This document shows, in pieces, positions 1-8,580 of a DNA stretch of 64,000 bases. Source of the stretch: Arthrobacter_H sp030452125. GTDB lineage: Bacteria; Actinomycetota; Actinomycetes; Actinomycetales; Micrococcaceae. The stretch lies in assembly GCA_052379645.1 (NCBI GenBank), contig JBQSYU010000012.1, one strand, 5' to 3'. Numbering within the stretch: position 1 is the first letter of the stretch; every line of letters starts with the position of its first letter. The position numbers and the translations under genes are program-made. Below the pieces are notes generated by a model. The model saw only the letters and a list, made by a program, of their open reading frames with translations. It was not told where the DNA came from and did no database searches.

Positions 1-1291
1 AGGTGGCTTCCGCGGTGGGAATGATCGTCGTGAAGGTGGCTTCCGCGGTGGCAGTGACCGACGTGAGGGTGGTTACCGTGGCGGTAGCGATCGCTCTGAG
101 GGCGGCCCACGTGGTGGGAATGATCGTCGTGAAGGTGGCCCACGTGGTGGGAATGATCGTCGTGAAGGTGGCTTCCGCGGTGGGAATGATCGTCGTGAAG
201 GTGGCCCACGTGGTGGCAGTGACCGTAGCGAGGGTGGCTTCCGCGGTGGCAGCGACCGTCGCGATGGCGGTTACCGTGGCAAGCCTCAGCGCTCCGAGGG
301 AGGCTCCCACAACAGGCATCAGTCAGCTCCACCTCGTGAACTGAAGCGCGGTGACGACACCAGGCGCAATTTCCCCGGTCTGGAAGAAGGGGAACGCCCC
401 GCGCACAACCCTGCAGACCTGCGGGTCTCCAACAGGGCCGACCGCCCGCGCTCTCCCGAGATCGATTCCGATGTCACGGGGAAGGAACTGGACCGCATCA
501 CGCGCGCCGAGTTGCGCTACCTCGACGAAAAGAACTTTGATTGGGTGGCCAAGCACCTGGTGATGGCCGGGCGTCTGATAGATTTCGAACCGGAAATCGC
601 CTATGAGCACGCCATGGCCGCCAGCCGGCGCGGTGGGCGTGTTGCTGTCGTGCGCGAAGCCGTTGGCCTCACTGCCTACACCGCAGGGAACTACGCCGAA
701 GCTCTTCGCGAATTCCGCACCTTCCGGAGGATCAGCGGCTCCAACATCCATCTTCCTGTCATGGCCGACTGCGAGCGTGGACTCGGTAAGCCGGAGAAGG
801 CGCTGGAGACGGCCCACAGTGAAGAAGCGACGACATTGGACACTCCTGGACGTGTGGAAATGGCCATCGTGGCTGCCGGGGCCCAGTCCGACCTCGGCAA
901 CAGAGACGCTGCCGTGAGTGAGCTGCAGATTCCACAACTCGACATCAACCGGGCGTTCTCCTTCAGCCCCCGCCTGTTCGAGGCCTATGCGATGGCACTC
1001 GAAGCGGTGGGGAAGCAGGGCGAAGCCGAACTCTGGCGTCGACAGATTTCCCTGGCTGAACGTGCCCTTGGAGTCGGCGAATTCCAGGATCCGGACATCA
1101 TGGATCTTGGTGACGACGAGGACTCCATCGAGGATGACAAGCCCCGTGCACGGGACTTCATCAACCACGCAGGCACGAGCCCGGAAGCGGCAGGAGACAC
1201 CTCCGACAAGGCCGCCGAGGCATCCTCGAGCGTCGGCTCCGACTCCACCGAGTCGGATACTGCCTCGAGCGCTCCCGAGCCGGAACAGTAG
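1..1291 (+). CDS. RGG-repeat, TPR-like protein (5'-truncated by window edge)
   Basis: The frame beginning at base 2 is open without a stop to 1291, so this is the C-terminal 430 residues of a longer protein whose start lies outside the window. The first 99 residues are nine 11-residue repeats of the type GGFRGGNDRRE, rich in Gly, Arg and Asp. A basic linker follows, then from about residue 165 a helical region with TPR-like pairs (for example YTAGNYAEALREFRTFRR), and an acidic, Ser-rich tail of about 70 residues. RGG-type repeats often bind RNA, and TPR helices bind proteins. Both roles are inferences here. It lies 14 bp upstream of a HAD phosphatase, and this pairing is common in Micrococcaceae. 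The exact function is unknown. Confidence 0.8.
   Translation, partial: GGFRGGNDRREGGFRGGSDRREGGYRGGSDRSEGGPRGGNDRREGGPRGGNDRREGGFRGGNDRREGGPRGGSDRSEGGFRGGSDRRDGGYRGKPQRSEGGSHNRHQSAPPRELKRGDDTRRNFPGLEEGERPAHNPADLRVSNRADRPRSPEIDSDVTGKELDRITRAELRYLDEKNFDWVAKHLVMAGRLIDFEPEIAYEHAMAASRRGGRVAVVREAVGLTAYTAGNYAEALREFRTFRRISGSNIHLPVMADCERGLGKPEKALETAHSEEATTLDTPGRVEMAIVAAGAQSDLGNRDAAVSELQIPQLDINRAFSFSPRLFEAYAMALEAVGKQGEAELWRRQISLAERALGVGEFQDPDIMDLGDDEDSIEDDKPRARDFINHAGTSPEAAGDTSDKAAEASSSVGSDSTESDTASSAPEPEQ
2..298 (+). repeat. Nine in-frame 33-bp tandem repeats encoding the RGG box
   Basis: The unit encodes GG(F/Y/P)RGG(N/S)DR(R/S)E. Nine units run consecutively from base 2 to 298, and some neighbours (the fourth and fifth) differ by a single base. 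More units may lie to the left of the window. The repeat length is a multiple of three, so gain or loss of units would keep the reading frame. Confidence 0.9.
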
Positions 1292-1305
1292 GAGCCGAGC
1301 GCGTC

Positions 1306-2280
1306 ATGTTGATTTCCTGCTTCGACGCCGTTCTTTCGGATCTGGACGGAGTCGTCTATACCGGGCCCAACGCCATCGAAGGTGCCCCCGAGGCATTGGG
1401 ACGTTTGGCCGGTATGGGCGTCGAGCTTGCCTACATCACCAATAATGCCTCGCGGTCCCCTGAAGTGGTTGCGCGGCATATCCGCCAACTCGGGGCTCCC
1501 GCCGAGGCAGGTACGGTCTTCGGTTCGGCCGATGCCGGCGCAGACCTCCTGGCCGAGCGCATTCCTCCCCAGAGCAAGGTCCTCGTGGTGGGTAGCGCCT
1601 ACCTGCGTGATTGTGTGGTGTCCCGCGGCATGACACTGGCGGAGTCTGCCGAGGAATCCCCGGCAGCAGTCATCCAGGGGTTCGACCCGGATGTGAACTG
1701 GTGCGATCTGGCCGAAGCAGCCCATGCGCTGAACGCGGGGGCGATGTGGGTGGCCACGAATACCGATATGACCATTCCACGGGCCCGCGGGCTTGCCCCG
1801 GGCAACGGAGCCCTGGTGCGGGCGGTATCCTCGGCGACTTCGGCGGAACCGCTCATCGCCGGCAAGCCAGAACCCCTGCTTTTCCAGGTTGCCGCGGAGC
1901 AACTCGAGGCCTCCAAACCACTGGTGGTCGGCGACCGTCTAGATACCGACATCCTCGGTGGCAACCGTGCCGGGTTCGCCACGGCCGTGGTCCTCACCGG
2001 GGTGGACGATCCTGCTGCCGTGCTGGGGGCCCCGGCAGATCAGCGGCCCAGGTTCCTGCTGGGAACCCTCGCGGAGCTGTACCTGGACTATCCGATCGTG
2101 CAGGCCACCGGGAAACAGATCGTGTGCGGGCACTCCCGTGCCGGGGTGGAGAACGGGAAGATCACCGTGGAGGGTTCGCGGGAGGACCTCAATAGCTGGC
2201 GGGCAGCGTGCTGTGCCTGGTGGTACGCGAATCCGCATGCAACGGAGCGGACGACGCCGGAAATCAGCTTCAACTCATAA
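1306..2280 (+). CDS. HAD-IIA family (NagD-like) sugar/glycerol phosphatase
   Basis: This 324-residue protein has the HAD phosphatase signatures. Motif I is DLDGVVYTG near residue 12 with the nucleophilic Asp, motif II is the TNNAS segment, motif III is the GKPEP lysine near residue 186, and motif IV is GDRLDTDILGG near residue 208. The insertion between motifs II and III and the overall arrangement fit the IIA subfamily (NagD, phosphoglycolate or glycerol-3-phosphate phosphatases). The substrate cannot be read from the sequence. It is the second gene of a run leading to tlyA, nadK and recN, a conserved actinobacterial order. The C-terminal 60 residues after the HAD fold have no motif I recognise. 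Confidence 0.85.
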   Translation: MLISCFDAVLSDLDGVVYTGPNAIEGAPEALGRLAGMGVELAYITNNASRSPEVVARHIRQLGAPAEAGTVFGSADAGADLLAERIPPQSKVLVVGSAYLRDCVVSRGMTLAESAEESPAAVIQGFDPDVNWCDLAEAAHALNAGAMWVATNTDMTIPRARGLAPGNGALVRAVSSATSAEPLIAGKPEPLLFQVAAEQLEASKPLVVGDRLDTDILGGNRAGFATAVVLTGVDDPAAVLGAPADQRPRFLLGTLAELYLDYPIVQATGKQIVCGHSRAGVENGKITVEGSREDLNSWRAACCAWWYANPHATERTTPEISFNS

Positions 2281-2330
2281 GGGCGCCGGACGGCGTCGTC
2301 ATCGCCGCCCTGCAGACCAGGAGGACCCCC

Positions 2331-2507
2331 ATGGACACCCCAGAAGACGGACCGGACACCGACACGACCGGTGATGCCGTTGTTGATGCACAACTCGAAT
2401 CGCTGAAGGCGGTGGACGGGCTGCCCGCAGAAGACCACGAGGCGGTCTATTCGAAGCTGCACGAAGCTCTGCAGCGCACGCTCGATGAGGACCCTTCCGA
2501 AGCATGA
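2331..2507 (+). CDS. Small acidic hypothetical protein (58 aa)
   Basis: An ATG at 2331 is preceded by a clear AGGAGG-type ribosome site and opens a 58-residue acidic, helical protein. Its stop overlaps the tlyA start in an ATGA junction, which supports translation and coupling to tlyA. Small proteins at this position between a HAD phosphatase and tlyA are common in Actinobacteria. The function is unknown and no motif is visible. Confidence 0.75.
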   Translation: MDTPEDGPDTDTTGDAVVDAQLESLKAVDGLPAEDHEAVYSKLHEALQRTLDEDPSEA

Positions 2508-3301
2508 GCAGACTCGACCAGGAGCTCGTCGCCCGTGGCCTGGCCCGTTCACGGACCCATGCCGCCCAGCTGATTGCCGATTCCCGGGTGAGTGTCGATG
2601 GCCAAAAGGTCACCCGGGCGGCGAAGGCCGTGGCGGAAGCCCAGGACCTGGCCGTCAGCGAGGCCGAGGGAGAGGAATACGTCAGCCGGGCCGGACATAA
2701 GCTCGCCGGCGCGCTGGGGGTCTTCACCGACGTGCTGGTCCGGGGCCGTCGGTGTCTGGACGCGGGAGCATCGACCGGTGGATTCACGGAGGTCCTCCTG
2801 CGCAACGGCGCCGGGCAGGTGGTCTCCGTCGACGTCGGACACGACCAACTCGTGCGCCAGATCCGCGATGACCCGCGGGTCGATGTGCACGAGGGGATGA
2901 ACATCCGCGGGGTGACCCGCGAGATGATCGGTGGTCCCGTCGACCTCGTCGTCGCGGATCTGTCCTTCATTTCACTGCGTCTGGTCGTAGGCCCCCTGGC
3001 CGGGGTGACCCGCCCGGGTGGGGACCTGGTCCTGATGGTCAAACCCCAATTCGAAGTGGGACGGGACAACCTCGGGCGCACCGGTGTGGTGACCAGCGCG
3101 GAATTGCGCCGCCGGTCCGTCGAAGGGGTCGTCCAGGCGGCTCGGGAGGCGGGACTGTCCCTGGCCGGCCTGGCCCGCAGTCCCTTGCCCGGACAAGACG
3201 GAAACGTGGAGTTCTTCCTGCGGCTGAGCCGCGTAGCCACCGAAGACCTTCCACAACCGGACGCGGAGACCCCCGCATTGCCAGAAGTTGACTACTCTTG
3301 A
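2504..3301 (+). CDS. tlyA: TlyA family rRNA 2'-O-methyltransferase
   Basis: The protein has 265 residues: an N-terminal S4 RNA-binding domain (about residues 1-60, starting MSRLDQELVARGLARSR) followed by an FtsJ/RrmJ-type methyltransferase. The SAM site is DAGASTGGF near residue 85, and the catalytic lysine segment is VKPQFEVGR near residue 180. Mycobacterial TlyA 2'-O-methylates C1409 of 16S and C1920 of 23S rRNA, and its loss gives capreomycin resistance. By family the same activity is expected here. It is translationally coupled to the preceding small gene (ATGA) and lies about 96 bp upstream of nadK. Confidence 0.93.
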   Translation: MSRLDQELVARGLARSRTHAAQLIADSRVSVDGQKVTRAAKAVAEAQDLAVSEAEGEEYVSRAGHKLAGALGVFTDVLVRGRRCLDAGASTGGFTEVLLRNGAGQVVSVDVGHDQLVRQIRDDPRVDVHEGMNIRGVTREMIGGPVDLVVADLSFISLRLVVGPLAGVTRPGGDLVLMVKPQFEVGRDNLGRTGVVTSAELRRRSVEGVVQAAREAGLSLAGLARSPLPGQDGNVEFFLRLSRVATEDLPQPDAETPALPEVDYS

Positions 3302-3397
3302 AGGGAACCCGTTTCGGCCGGACGATTCCGTGTCAGGAACCGGTCAGAAGCACGCCTTCGTCTACCGTGAAGTAGGTTCACAAAAGGGAAGGAACGC

Positions 3398-4408
3398 ATG
3401 AGACGAATACTCGTCCTGGCGCATACCGGGAGGGAAGACGCCCTGAGAGCGGCGTTGGATACCTGTCTTCGGTTGCGTGACTCCGGGCTCATCCCCGTGA
3501 TGCGGCGCGACGAACTCCGAAACCTGCGCAACGCCCCCGATGGCAAGAGCCTCGAAGTGCAGATCCTCGACGAAGACGTCTCCTTGAGCGATATCGATCT
3601 CGGCATGGTCCTCGGCGGCGATGGCACCGTGCTGCGTGCGGCGGAAATGGTGCGCGAATCGGCGGTCCCGCTGTTGGGCGTCAATCTGGGCCATGTCGGA
3701 TTCCTGGCCGAGAGCGAGCGGGCTGATCTACGCCATACCGTTGACTGGGTCGTGAACCGGCACTACGTGGTCGAGGAACGCATGGCCATCGATGTGCAGG
3801 TCTGGCTCGGAAACCGGAGGATTGCCCATACTTGGGCCTTGAACGAGGCCGCCGTGGAAAAGGCCAACCGGGAACGGATGATCGAGGTCGTCATGGAGGT
3901 CGACGGCCGCCCCATCAGCACCTTCGGGTGCGATGGGATGGTCATGGCCACGCCGACCGGCTCGACCGCTTATGCCTTCTCCGCCGGGGGACCGGTAGTC
4001 TGGCCCGGTGTCGAGGCCTTGATCCTGGTGCCGATTTCCGCCCATGCACTGTTCGCCAAACCACTGGTGGTCGCCCCGACGTCGACCATGGCGATCGAGA
4101 TGTTGACGCGTACCGATGCCAGCGGAGTGCTGTGGTGTGACGGCCGTCGCACCCTGGATCTGCCGCCCGGATCCCGCGTCGAAGTGACCCGCTCCACGAA
4201 ACCCGTGCGACTGGCCCGCGTGAACCGCACGCCGTTCAGCGAGCGGCTGGTCCGCAAATTTGAACTGCCCACCAGCGGTTGGCGTGGCCCGGTGGATGAT
4301 GCACACCGTGATACCGCCACGTCCTCGCTACCGGTGGTGACCTCGCCCCTGCAAGTCATCGAGCCCCGCCACTACCAGCCGCGTCCCGATACGGAGCAGC
4401 ATCCATGA
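3398..4408 (+). CDS. nadK: NAD kinase
   Basis: This 336-residue protein phosphorylates NAD to NADP using ATP or polyphosphate. The diagnostic GGDGTVLRAAE motif lies at about residues 73-83. The ALNEAAVEKANRERM segment and the TPTGSTAYAFSAGGP loop of the active site are also present. The start at 3398 follows a GGAAGGA ribosome site. The last four bases overlap the recN start (ATGA), so the two genes are probably one transcript. The order tlyA-nadK-recN is conserved across Actinobacteria. The C-terminal 40 residues are a variable tail. Confidence 0.95.
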   Translation: MRRILVLAHTGREDALRAALDTCLRLRDSGLIPVMRRDELRNLRNAPDGKSLEVQILDEDVSLSDIDLGMVLGGDGTVLRAAEMVRESAVPLLGVNLGHVGFLAESERADLRHTVDWVVNRHYVVEERMAIDVQVWLGNRRIAHTWALNEAAVEKANRERMIEVVMEVDGRPISTFGCDGMVMATPTGSTAYAFSAGGPVVWPGVEALILVPISAHALFAKPLVVAPTSTMAIEMLTRTDASGVLWCDGRRTLDLPPGSRVEVTRSTKPVRLARVNRTPFSERLVRKFELPTSGWRGPVDDAHRDTATSSLPVVTSPLQVIEPRHYQPRPDTEQHP

Positions 4409-6144
4409 TCGAGGAGATCCGCATTTCGGACCTCGGCGTCATCACCAGGGCCACACTGGAACTGGATCCGGGCTTCACCGTCGTGACCGGCGAGACCGGT
4501 GCAGGCAAGACCATGGTCGTCACTGCCCTGGGGCTCCTCCTGGGCGACCGGGCCGACGCCGGTGCCGTCCGCCACGGAGCCAAGCAGGCAGTGGCCGAGG
4601 CAATATTGCGTCTGCCCTCCGATAGCCCGGCTTTGGCGCGGGCCGAAGACAGCGGTGCCCTGGTTGAAGAACACGCGGGGGATGCCGAGCTGATCCTGGC
4701 GCGCATCCTCAGCGCCGAGGGCCGGAGCAAGGCCGCCGTCGGTGGCACGGCCGCTCCGGTCGGGTTGCTCTCGGAGCTGGGTTCCCACCTGGTGGCTGTT
4801 CATGGGCAAAGCGACCAGCTGCGTCTGCGCAGTGCGGTGGCCCAACGTGAATCCCTCGACAAATTCGGCGGTCCCGAGCTGGCCGCTGCGCGCTCGGCCT
4901 ACCAGGAGACCTTCGATGGCTGGAAGGCCGTGTCCGTGGAGCTGGAGGAGATCACCTCCGCATCCCGTGAGCGGGCCCGCGAAGCGGAATCCCTGCAGCT
5001 GGCCTTGGAGGAAATCGATGCCGTTGAACCACTGCCCGGCGAAGATGAGGACCTCAAGGCCGAGGCCCAGAAGCTGGGGAACGTGGAAGGACTCCGTTCT
5101 GCTGCCGTCACCGCCCACGCGGCACTCAGTGGAGATGAATTCAGCGAGGACCCCAACGCCGTCGGCCTGGTCGAGGTGGCCCGGCGTTCCCTCGAGCTCG
5201 TCGCCGATGACGACCCCGAGCTGCAGGCGCTCGGGAACCGGGTCAACGAGATCGGCATCCTGGTCGCCGATGTGTCCATGGAACTGGGTAGCTACCTGGG
5301 CACCTTGGACGGGGACGGACCCGGCCGGCTGGCCGAGGTCGAGGAACGCCGTTCGGCCCTGAACCAGCTGATCCGGAAATACGCTCCCACCATCGACGAA
5401 GTCATCAGTTGGTCCGAGACGGCCCGGAGGCGGCATATGGACCTGCAGGATGACACCGGACGGGTTGAGTCGCTCCAGGCCCAGCTGGACGGCTTGCAAG
5501 GGCGGCTGACGGAACAGGCTGCGGCACTCAGTGCCCTTCGCCGTGACGCCGCACAGCGGCTCTCCGAACGCGTCAGCTCCGAGCTGATGGCGCTGGCGAT
5601 GCCCGATGCCCGTTTCGTCGTGGAAGTCACTGACGCCGAGGAACCGGTCAGGCATGGGGCCGATCAGATCTCGATGCTGTTGCAACCCCATGCCGGCAGC
5701 GCTCCCCGCCCCCTGGGCAAAGGGGCCTCGGGCGGCGAACTATCGCGGGTCATGTTGGCGATCGAGGTCGTGCTGGCCGAAACCGACCCGGTTCCGACGT
5801 TCGTCTTCGACGAGGTCGACTCCGGCGTGGGCGGCAAGGCGGCCGTTGAGATCGGAAAACGGCTGGCCATGCTGGCCCGTCATGTCCAGGTGATCGTGGT
5901 GACCCACCTGCCCCAGGTCGCCGCCTACGCCCAGCGCCATATCCGCGTGATCAAGAACTCCGATGCCCAAGCACAGGAAGGCGCGGGCTTCACGGCCAGC
6001 GACGTCGTCCGGCTCGAGGAAGGCGATCGCGTCCGTGAATTGGCTCGCATGCTGGCCGGGGCCGAAGACTCCGACACGGCCCAGGCACATGCGGAGGAAT
6101 TGCTTGAAAGCGCTCGTCAGGCCGTATCGAGCTTCGTGACATAG
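4405..6144 (+). CDS. recN: DNA repair protein RecN
   Basis: This is an SMC-like ATPase of 579 residues acting in double-strand break repair. Walker A (GETGAGKTM) is at about residues 30-38. A long coiled-coil-rich middle follows, then the ABC signature (ASGGELSRVMLAIE) near residue 442 and Walker B with the D-loop (FVFDEVDSGVGG) near 468. The length is normal for the family. It is coupled to nadK by a 4-bp ATGA overlap. The next gene, pyrG, appears to have its own promoter. Confidence 0.95.
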   Translation: MIEEIRISDLGVITRATLELDPGFTVVTGETGAGKTMVVTALGLLLGDRADAGAVRHGAKQAVAEAILRLPSDSPALARAEDSGALVEEHAGDAELILARILSAEGRSKAAVGGTAAPVGLLSELGSHLVAVHGQSDQLRLRSAVAQRESLDKFGGPELAAARSAYQETFDGWKAVSVELEEITSASRERAREAESLQLALEEIDAVEPLPGEDEDLKAEAQKLGNVEGLRSAAVTAHAALSGDEFSEDPNAVGLVEVARRSLELVADDDPELQALGNRVNEIGILVADVSMELGSYLGTLDGDGPGRLAEVEERRSALNQLIRKYAPTIDEVISWSETARRRHMDLQDDTGRVESLQAQLDGLQGRLTEQAAALSALRRDAAQRLSERVSSELMALAMPDARFVVEVTDAEEPVRHGADQISMLLQPHAGSAPRPLGKGASGGELSRVMLAIEVVLAETDPVPTFVFDEVDSGVGGKAAVEIGKRLAMLARHVQVIVVTHLPQVAAYAQRHIRVIKNSDAQAQEGAGFTASDVVRLEEGDRVRELARMLAGAEDSDTAQAHAEELLESARQAVSSFVT

Positions 6145-6181
6145 CTTTTCCGGACGCGGATACCAGCGTCCGGGAGATAGA

Positions 6182-6217
6182 TTGACGACAACCCGTCCAG
6201 CAAATAGATGATAGGCT
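6182..6217 (+). promoter_or_regulatory. Candidate pyrG promoter
   Basis: TTGACG at 6182-6187 is followed after 17 bp by TAGATG at 6205-6210. An overlapping -10-like TAGGCT is at 6212-6217. Either would place the transcription start at or a few bases before the GTG codons at 6226/6229, consistent with a leaderless or nearly leaderless pyrG mRNA, a common arrangement in Actinobacteria. This is inferred from sequence only. Confidence 0.5.
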
Positions 6218-6225
6218 CGAACCCC

Positions 6226-7896
6226 GTGGTGCAGCGAACAATTTCCAAGTCCCGGTCCGAAACTACCAAGCAGATCTTTGTCACCGGTGGTGTGGCGTCG
6301 TCCCTCGGAAAGGGGCTGACGGCTTCCAGCCTCGGTCACCTGCTGCGGGCACGTGGCCTCACGGTGACCATGCAGAAACTGGATCCATATCTGAACGTGG
6401 ATCCCGGCACGATGAACCCCTTCCAACACGGCGAAGTCTTCGTCACCGATGATGGGTCCGAGACGGATCTCGACATCGGCCACTACGAACGCTTCCTGGA
6501 CGAGAACCTCGACGGTTCGGCCAACGTGACCACGGGACAGGTCTACTCCCGGGTCATCGAAAAGGAACGTCGCGGTGACTACTTGGGTGATACCGTCCAG
6601 GTCATCCCGCATATCACCGACGAGATCAAGCGTCGCATGCGGCTGCCGTCCGAGGCGGAGGACGCCCCCGACGTGATCATCACCGAAATCGGTGGCACCG
6701 TCGGAGACATCGAATCGCAGCCCTTCCTCGAATCCGCCCGTCAGGTCCGCCAGGACGTCGGCCGGAATAATGTGTTCTTCGTTCACGTGTCGTTGGTGCC
6801 TTATATCGGCCCATCCCACGAGCTGAAGACCAAGCCGACCCAGCACTCGGTGGCGGCATTGCGCTCGATCGGCATCCAGCCCGACGCCCTGGTGATCCGT
6901 TCGGACCGCGAAATCCCGACTGAGATGCGGGAGAAGCTCGGCCGCACCTGTGACGTCGATCCGGAGGCAGTCATCAACTGCGCCGATGCCCCGAGCATCT
7001 ACGACATCCCCGTGACGATCCACGACCAGGGACTGGACGCCTACATCGTGCAGTCCCTGGGCCTGAAGTTCAAGGATGTCGACTGGACCCAATGGACCCG
7101 CCTGCTGCATGCGGTCCATCACCCGGACCATGAGCTCGAAGTGGCATTGGTCGGCAAGTACATCGAGCTACCCGACGCCTACCTTTCCGTCACCGAGGCG
7201 CTGCGCGCCGGCGGATTCGCCAACGGCGCCCGGGTCAAGATCCGCTGGGTCCCTTCCGACGACTGCGCCACCGAGGCAGGAGCCAAGAAGTCCCTGCACG
7301 GGGTGGACGCCATCTGTGTTCCCGGAGGCTTCGGCATCCGTGGGCTTGACGGCAAACTCGGGGCCTTGAAATTCGCCCGCGAAACCGGCATGCCGACCCT
7401 GGGCCTGTGCCTGGGCCTGCAGTCGATGGTCATCGAATACGCCCGCAACGTCGCCGGCCTGGCCGAGGCGTCCTCGACCGAGTTCGAGCCCGATTCGGTG
7501 CACCCGGTCATCGCCACGATGGCCGAACAGCAGCACATCGTCGACGGCGAGGGCGATTTGGGAGGCACGATGCGTCTGGGGCTCTACGACGCGACCCTGG
7601 GCGAAGGCACGGTCGTGGCCGCGACCTACGGAGCCACGCAGGTCTCCGAACGCCACCGCCACCGCTATGAGGTCAACAACAACTACCGCAAGCAGTTGGA
7701 GGAAGCCGGACTGGTCTTCTCGGGGACTTCCCCGGACGGCGACCTGGTTGAATTCGTGGAACTGCCGGCCGAGAAGCACCCGTACTACGTCTCCACCCAG
7801 GCGCACCCGGAACTGAGCTCGCGTCCGACCAGGCCGCACCCGCTGTTCGCCGGGCTGATCAAGGCGGGGCTGGACCACCAGAAAGCCGGTCGATAG
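6226..7896 (+). CDS. pyrG: CTP synthase
   Basis: This enzyme converts UTP to CTP with glutamine and ATP. The N-terminal amidoligase domain begins with the signature FVTGGVASSLGKGLTASSLG. The C-terminal class I glutamine amidotransferase domain (about residues 300-550) has the nucleophile in GLCLGLQS near residue 395 and the His-Glu pair in AHPEL near the C-terminus. I prefer the GTG at 6226 because a -10-like hexamer sits just upstream. An in-frame ATG at 6208 would add six residues but overlaps that hexamer. The length of 556 residues is typical. The NUDIX gene follows after 3 bp. Confidence 0.95.
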   Translation: MVQRTISKSRSETTKQIFVTGGVASSLGKGLTASSLGHLLRARGLTVTMQKLDPYLNVDPGTMNPFQHGEVFVTDDGSETDLDIGHYERFLDENLDGSANVTTGQVYSRVIEKERRGDYLGDTVQVIPHITDEIKRRMRLPSEAEDAPDVIITEIGGTVGDIESQPFLESARQVRQDVGRNNVFFVHVSLVPYIGPSHELKTKPTQHSVAALRSIGIQPDALVIRSDREIPTEMREKLGRTCDVDPEAVINCADAPSIYDIPVTIHDQGLDAYIVQSLGLKFKDVDWTQWTRLLHAVHHPDHELEVALVGKYIELPDAYLSVTEALRAGGFANGARVKIRWVPSDDCATEAGAKKSLHGVDAICVPGGFGIRGLDGKLGALKFARETGMPTLGLCLGLQSMVIEYARNVAGLAEASSTEFEPDSVHPVIATMAEQQHIVDGEGDLGGTMRLGLYDATLGEGTVVAATYGATQVSERHRHRYEVNNNYRKQLEEAGLVFSGTSPDGDLVEFVELPAEKHPYYVSTQAHPELSSRPTRPHPLFAGLIKAGLDHQKAGR

Positions 7897-7899
7897 ACC

Positions 7900-8565
7900 A
7901 TGGCGACCCCCGAGCGACAGGACGCGGGACCGGTAGACGAAATCAGTCGGCGCCGCGTGCTCCACTCCGAGTCCGTGTATTCGGGGCGGATCTGGAACGT
8001 GCTGCAGGACACCTTCGAACTGTCCGAAGGTGGCCAACCGCTGGTGCGTGACTACGTCGCCCACCCGGGAGCCGTGGCGATCCTGGTTCTGGATGACCAG
8101 GACCGGGTCCTGTTGGTGCGTCAATATCGCCACCCGGTGGGCATGCAGCTATGGGAGATCCCCGCGGGACTGCTGGACATGGAGGGGGAGCTGCCCCAGC
8201 ATGCGGCGGCCCGTGAACTGGCCGAGGAAGCAGACCTGACGGCCGGACGGTGGGAGGTCCTGGTGGATATGTTCAATTCACCGGGTTCCTCCAGCGAGGC
8301 ATTGCGCGTCTACCTGGCCCGTGACCCGCAGTTGATTCCTGCCGGCCAGCGTTTCGAACGCACCGAGGAAGAAGCGGAAATGCAGTGGGAATGGGTTCCG
8401 CTCGCCGAGGCCGTCCAAGCGGTATTGGCCGGAAACATCCACAACCTTTCGGCGGTTGCCGGGGTCATGGCCGCGGCCACCGCCAGGGCCCAGGACTTCA
8501 CCGGCCTGCGCCCTGCCGACGAACCATGGACGGCCCACCCTCGTCTGCGGGCTTCCGGGGGATAG
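7900..8565 (+). CDS. NUDIX hydrolase, ADP-ribose pyrophosphatase type
   Basis: This 221-residue protein has a complete Nudix box, GLLDMEGELPQHAAARELAEEADL near residues 86-109, with the metal-binding RELAEEAD core. The flanking pattern (VRQYRHPVGMQLWEIPAG before the box) is typical of ADP-ribose/nucleoside-diphosphate-sugar pyrophosphatases. It starts 3 bp after the pyrG stop and 15 bp before xerD, so the three probably form an operon. The pyrG-nudix-xerD order is conserved in Actinobacteria. The actual substrate is an inference from the family. Confidence 0.88.
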   Translation: MATPERQDAGPVDEISRRRVLHSESVYSGRIWNVLQDTFELSEGGQPLVRDYVAHPGAVAILVLDDQDRVLLVRQYRHPVGMQLWEIPAGLLDMEGELPQHAAARELAEEADLTAGRWEVLVDMFNSPGSSSEALRVYLARDPQLIPAGQRFERTEEEAEMQWEWVPLAEAVQAVLAGNIHNLSAVAGVMAAATARAQDFTGLRPADEPWTAHPRLRASGG

Positions 8566-8580
8566 GGATCGGGTGAGCAC

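Noticed and set aside
2..298. Short regular repeats at the left edge as a possible CRISPR array.
   Set aside because: Repeats are directly adjacent with no spacers, and they encode an in-frame protein repeat.
3..344. A 113-residue open frame at the left edge with repeated VVGMIVVKVA-like units.
   Set aside because: It is another frame of the same 33-bp repeats. The frame from base 2 is open through 1291 and joins the TPR-like domain, so this one is a shadow.
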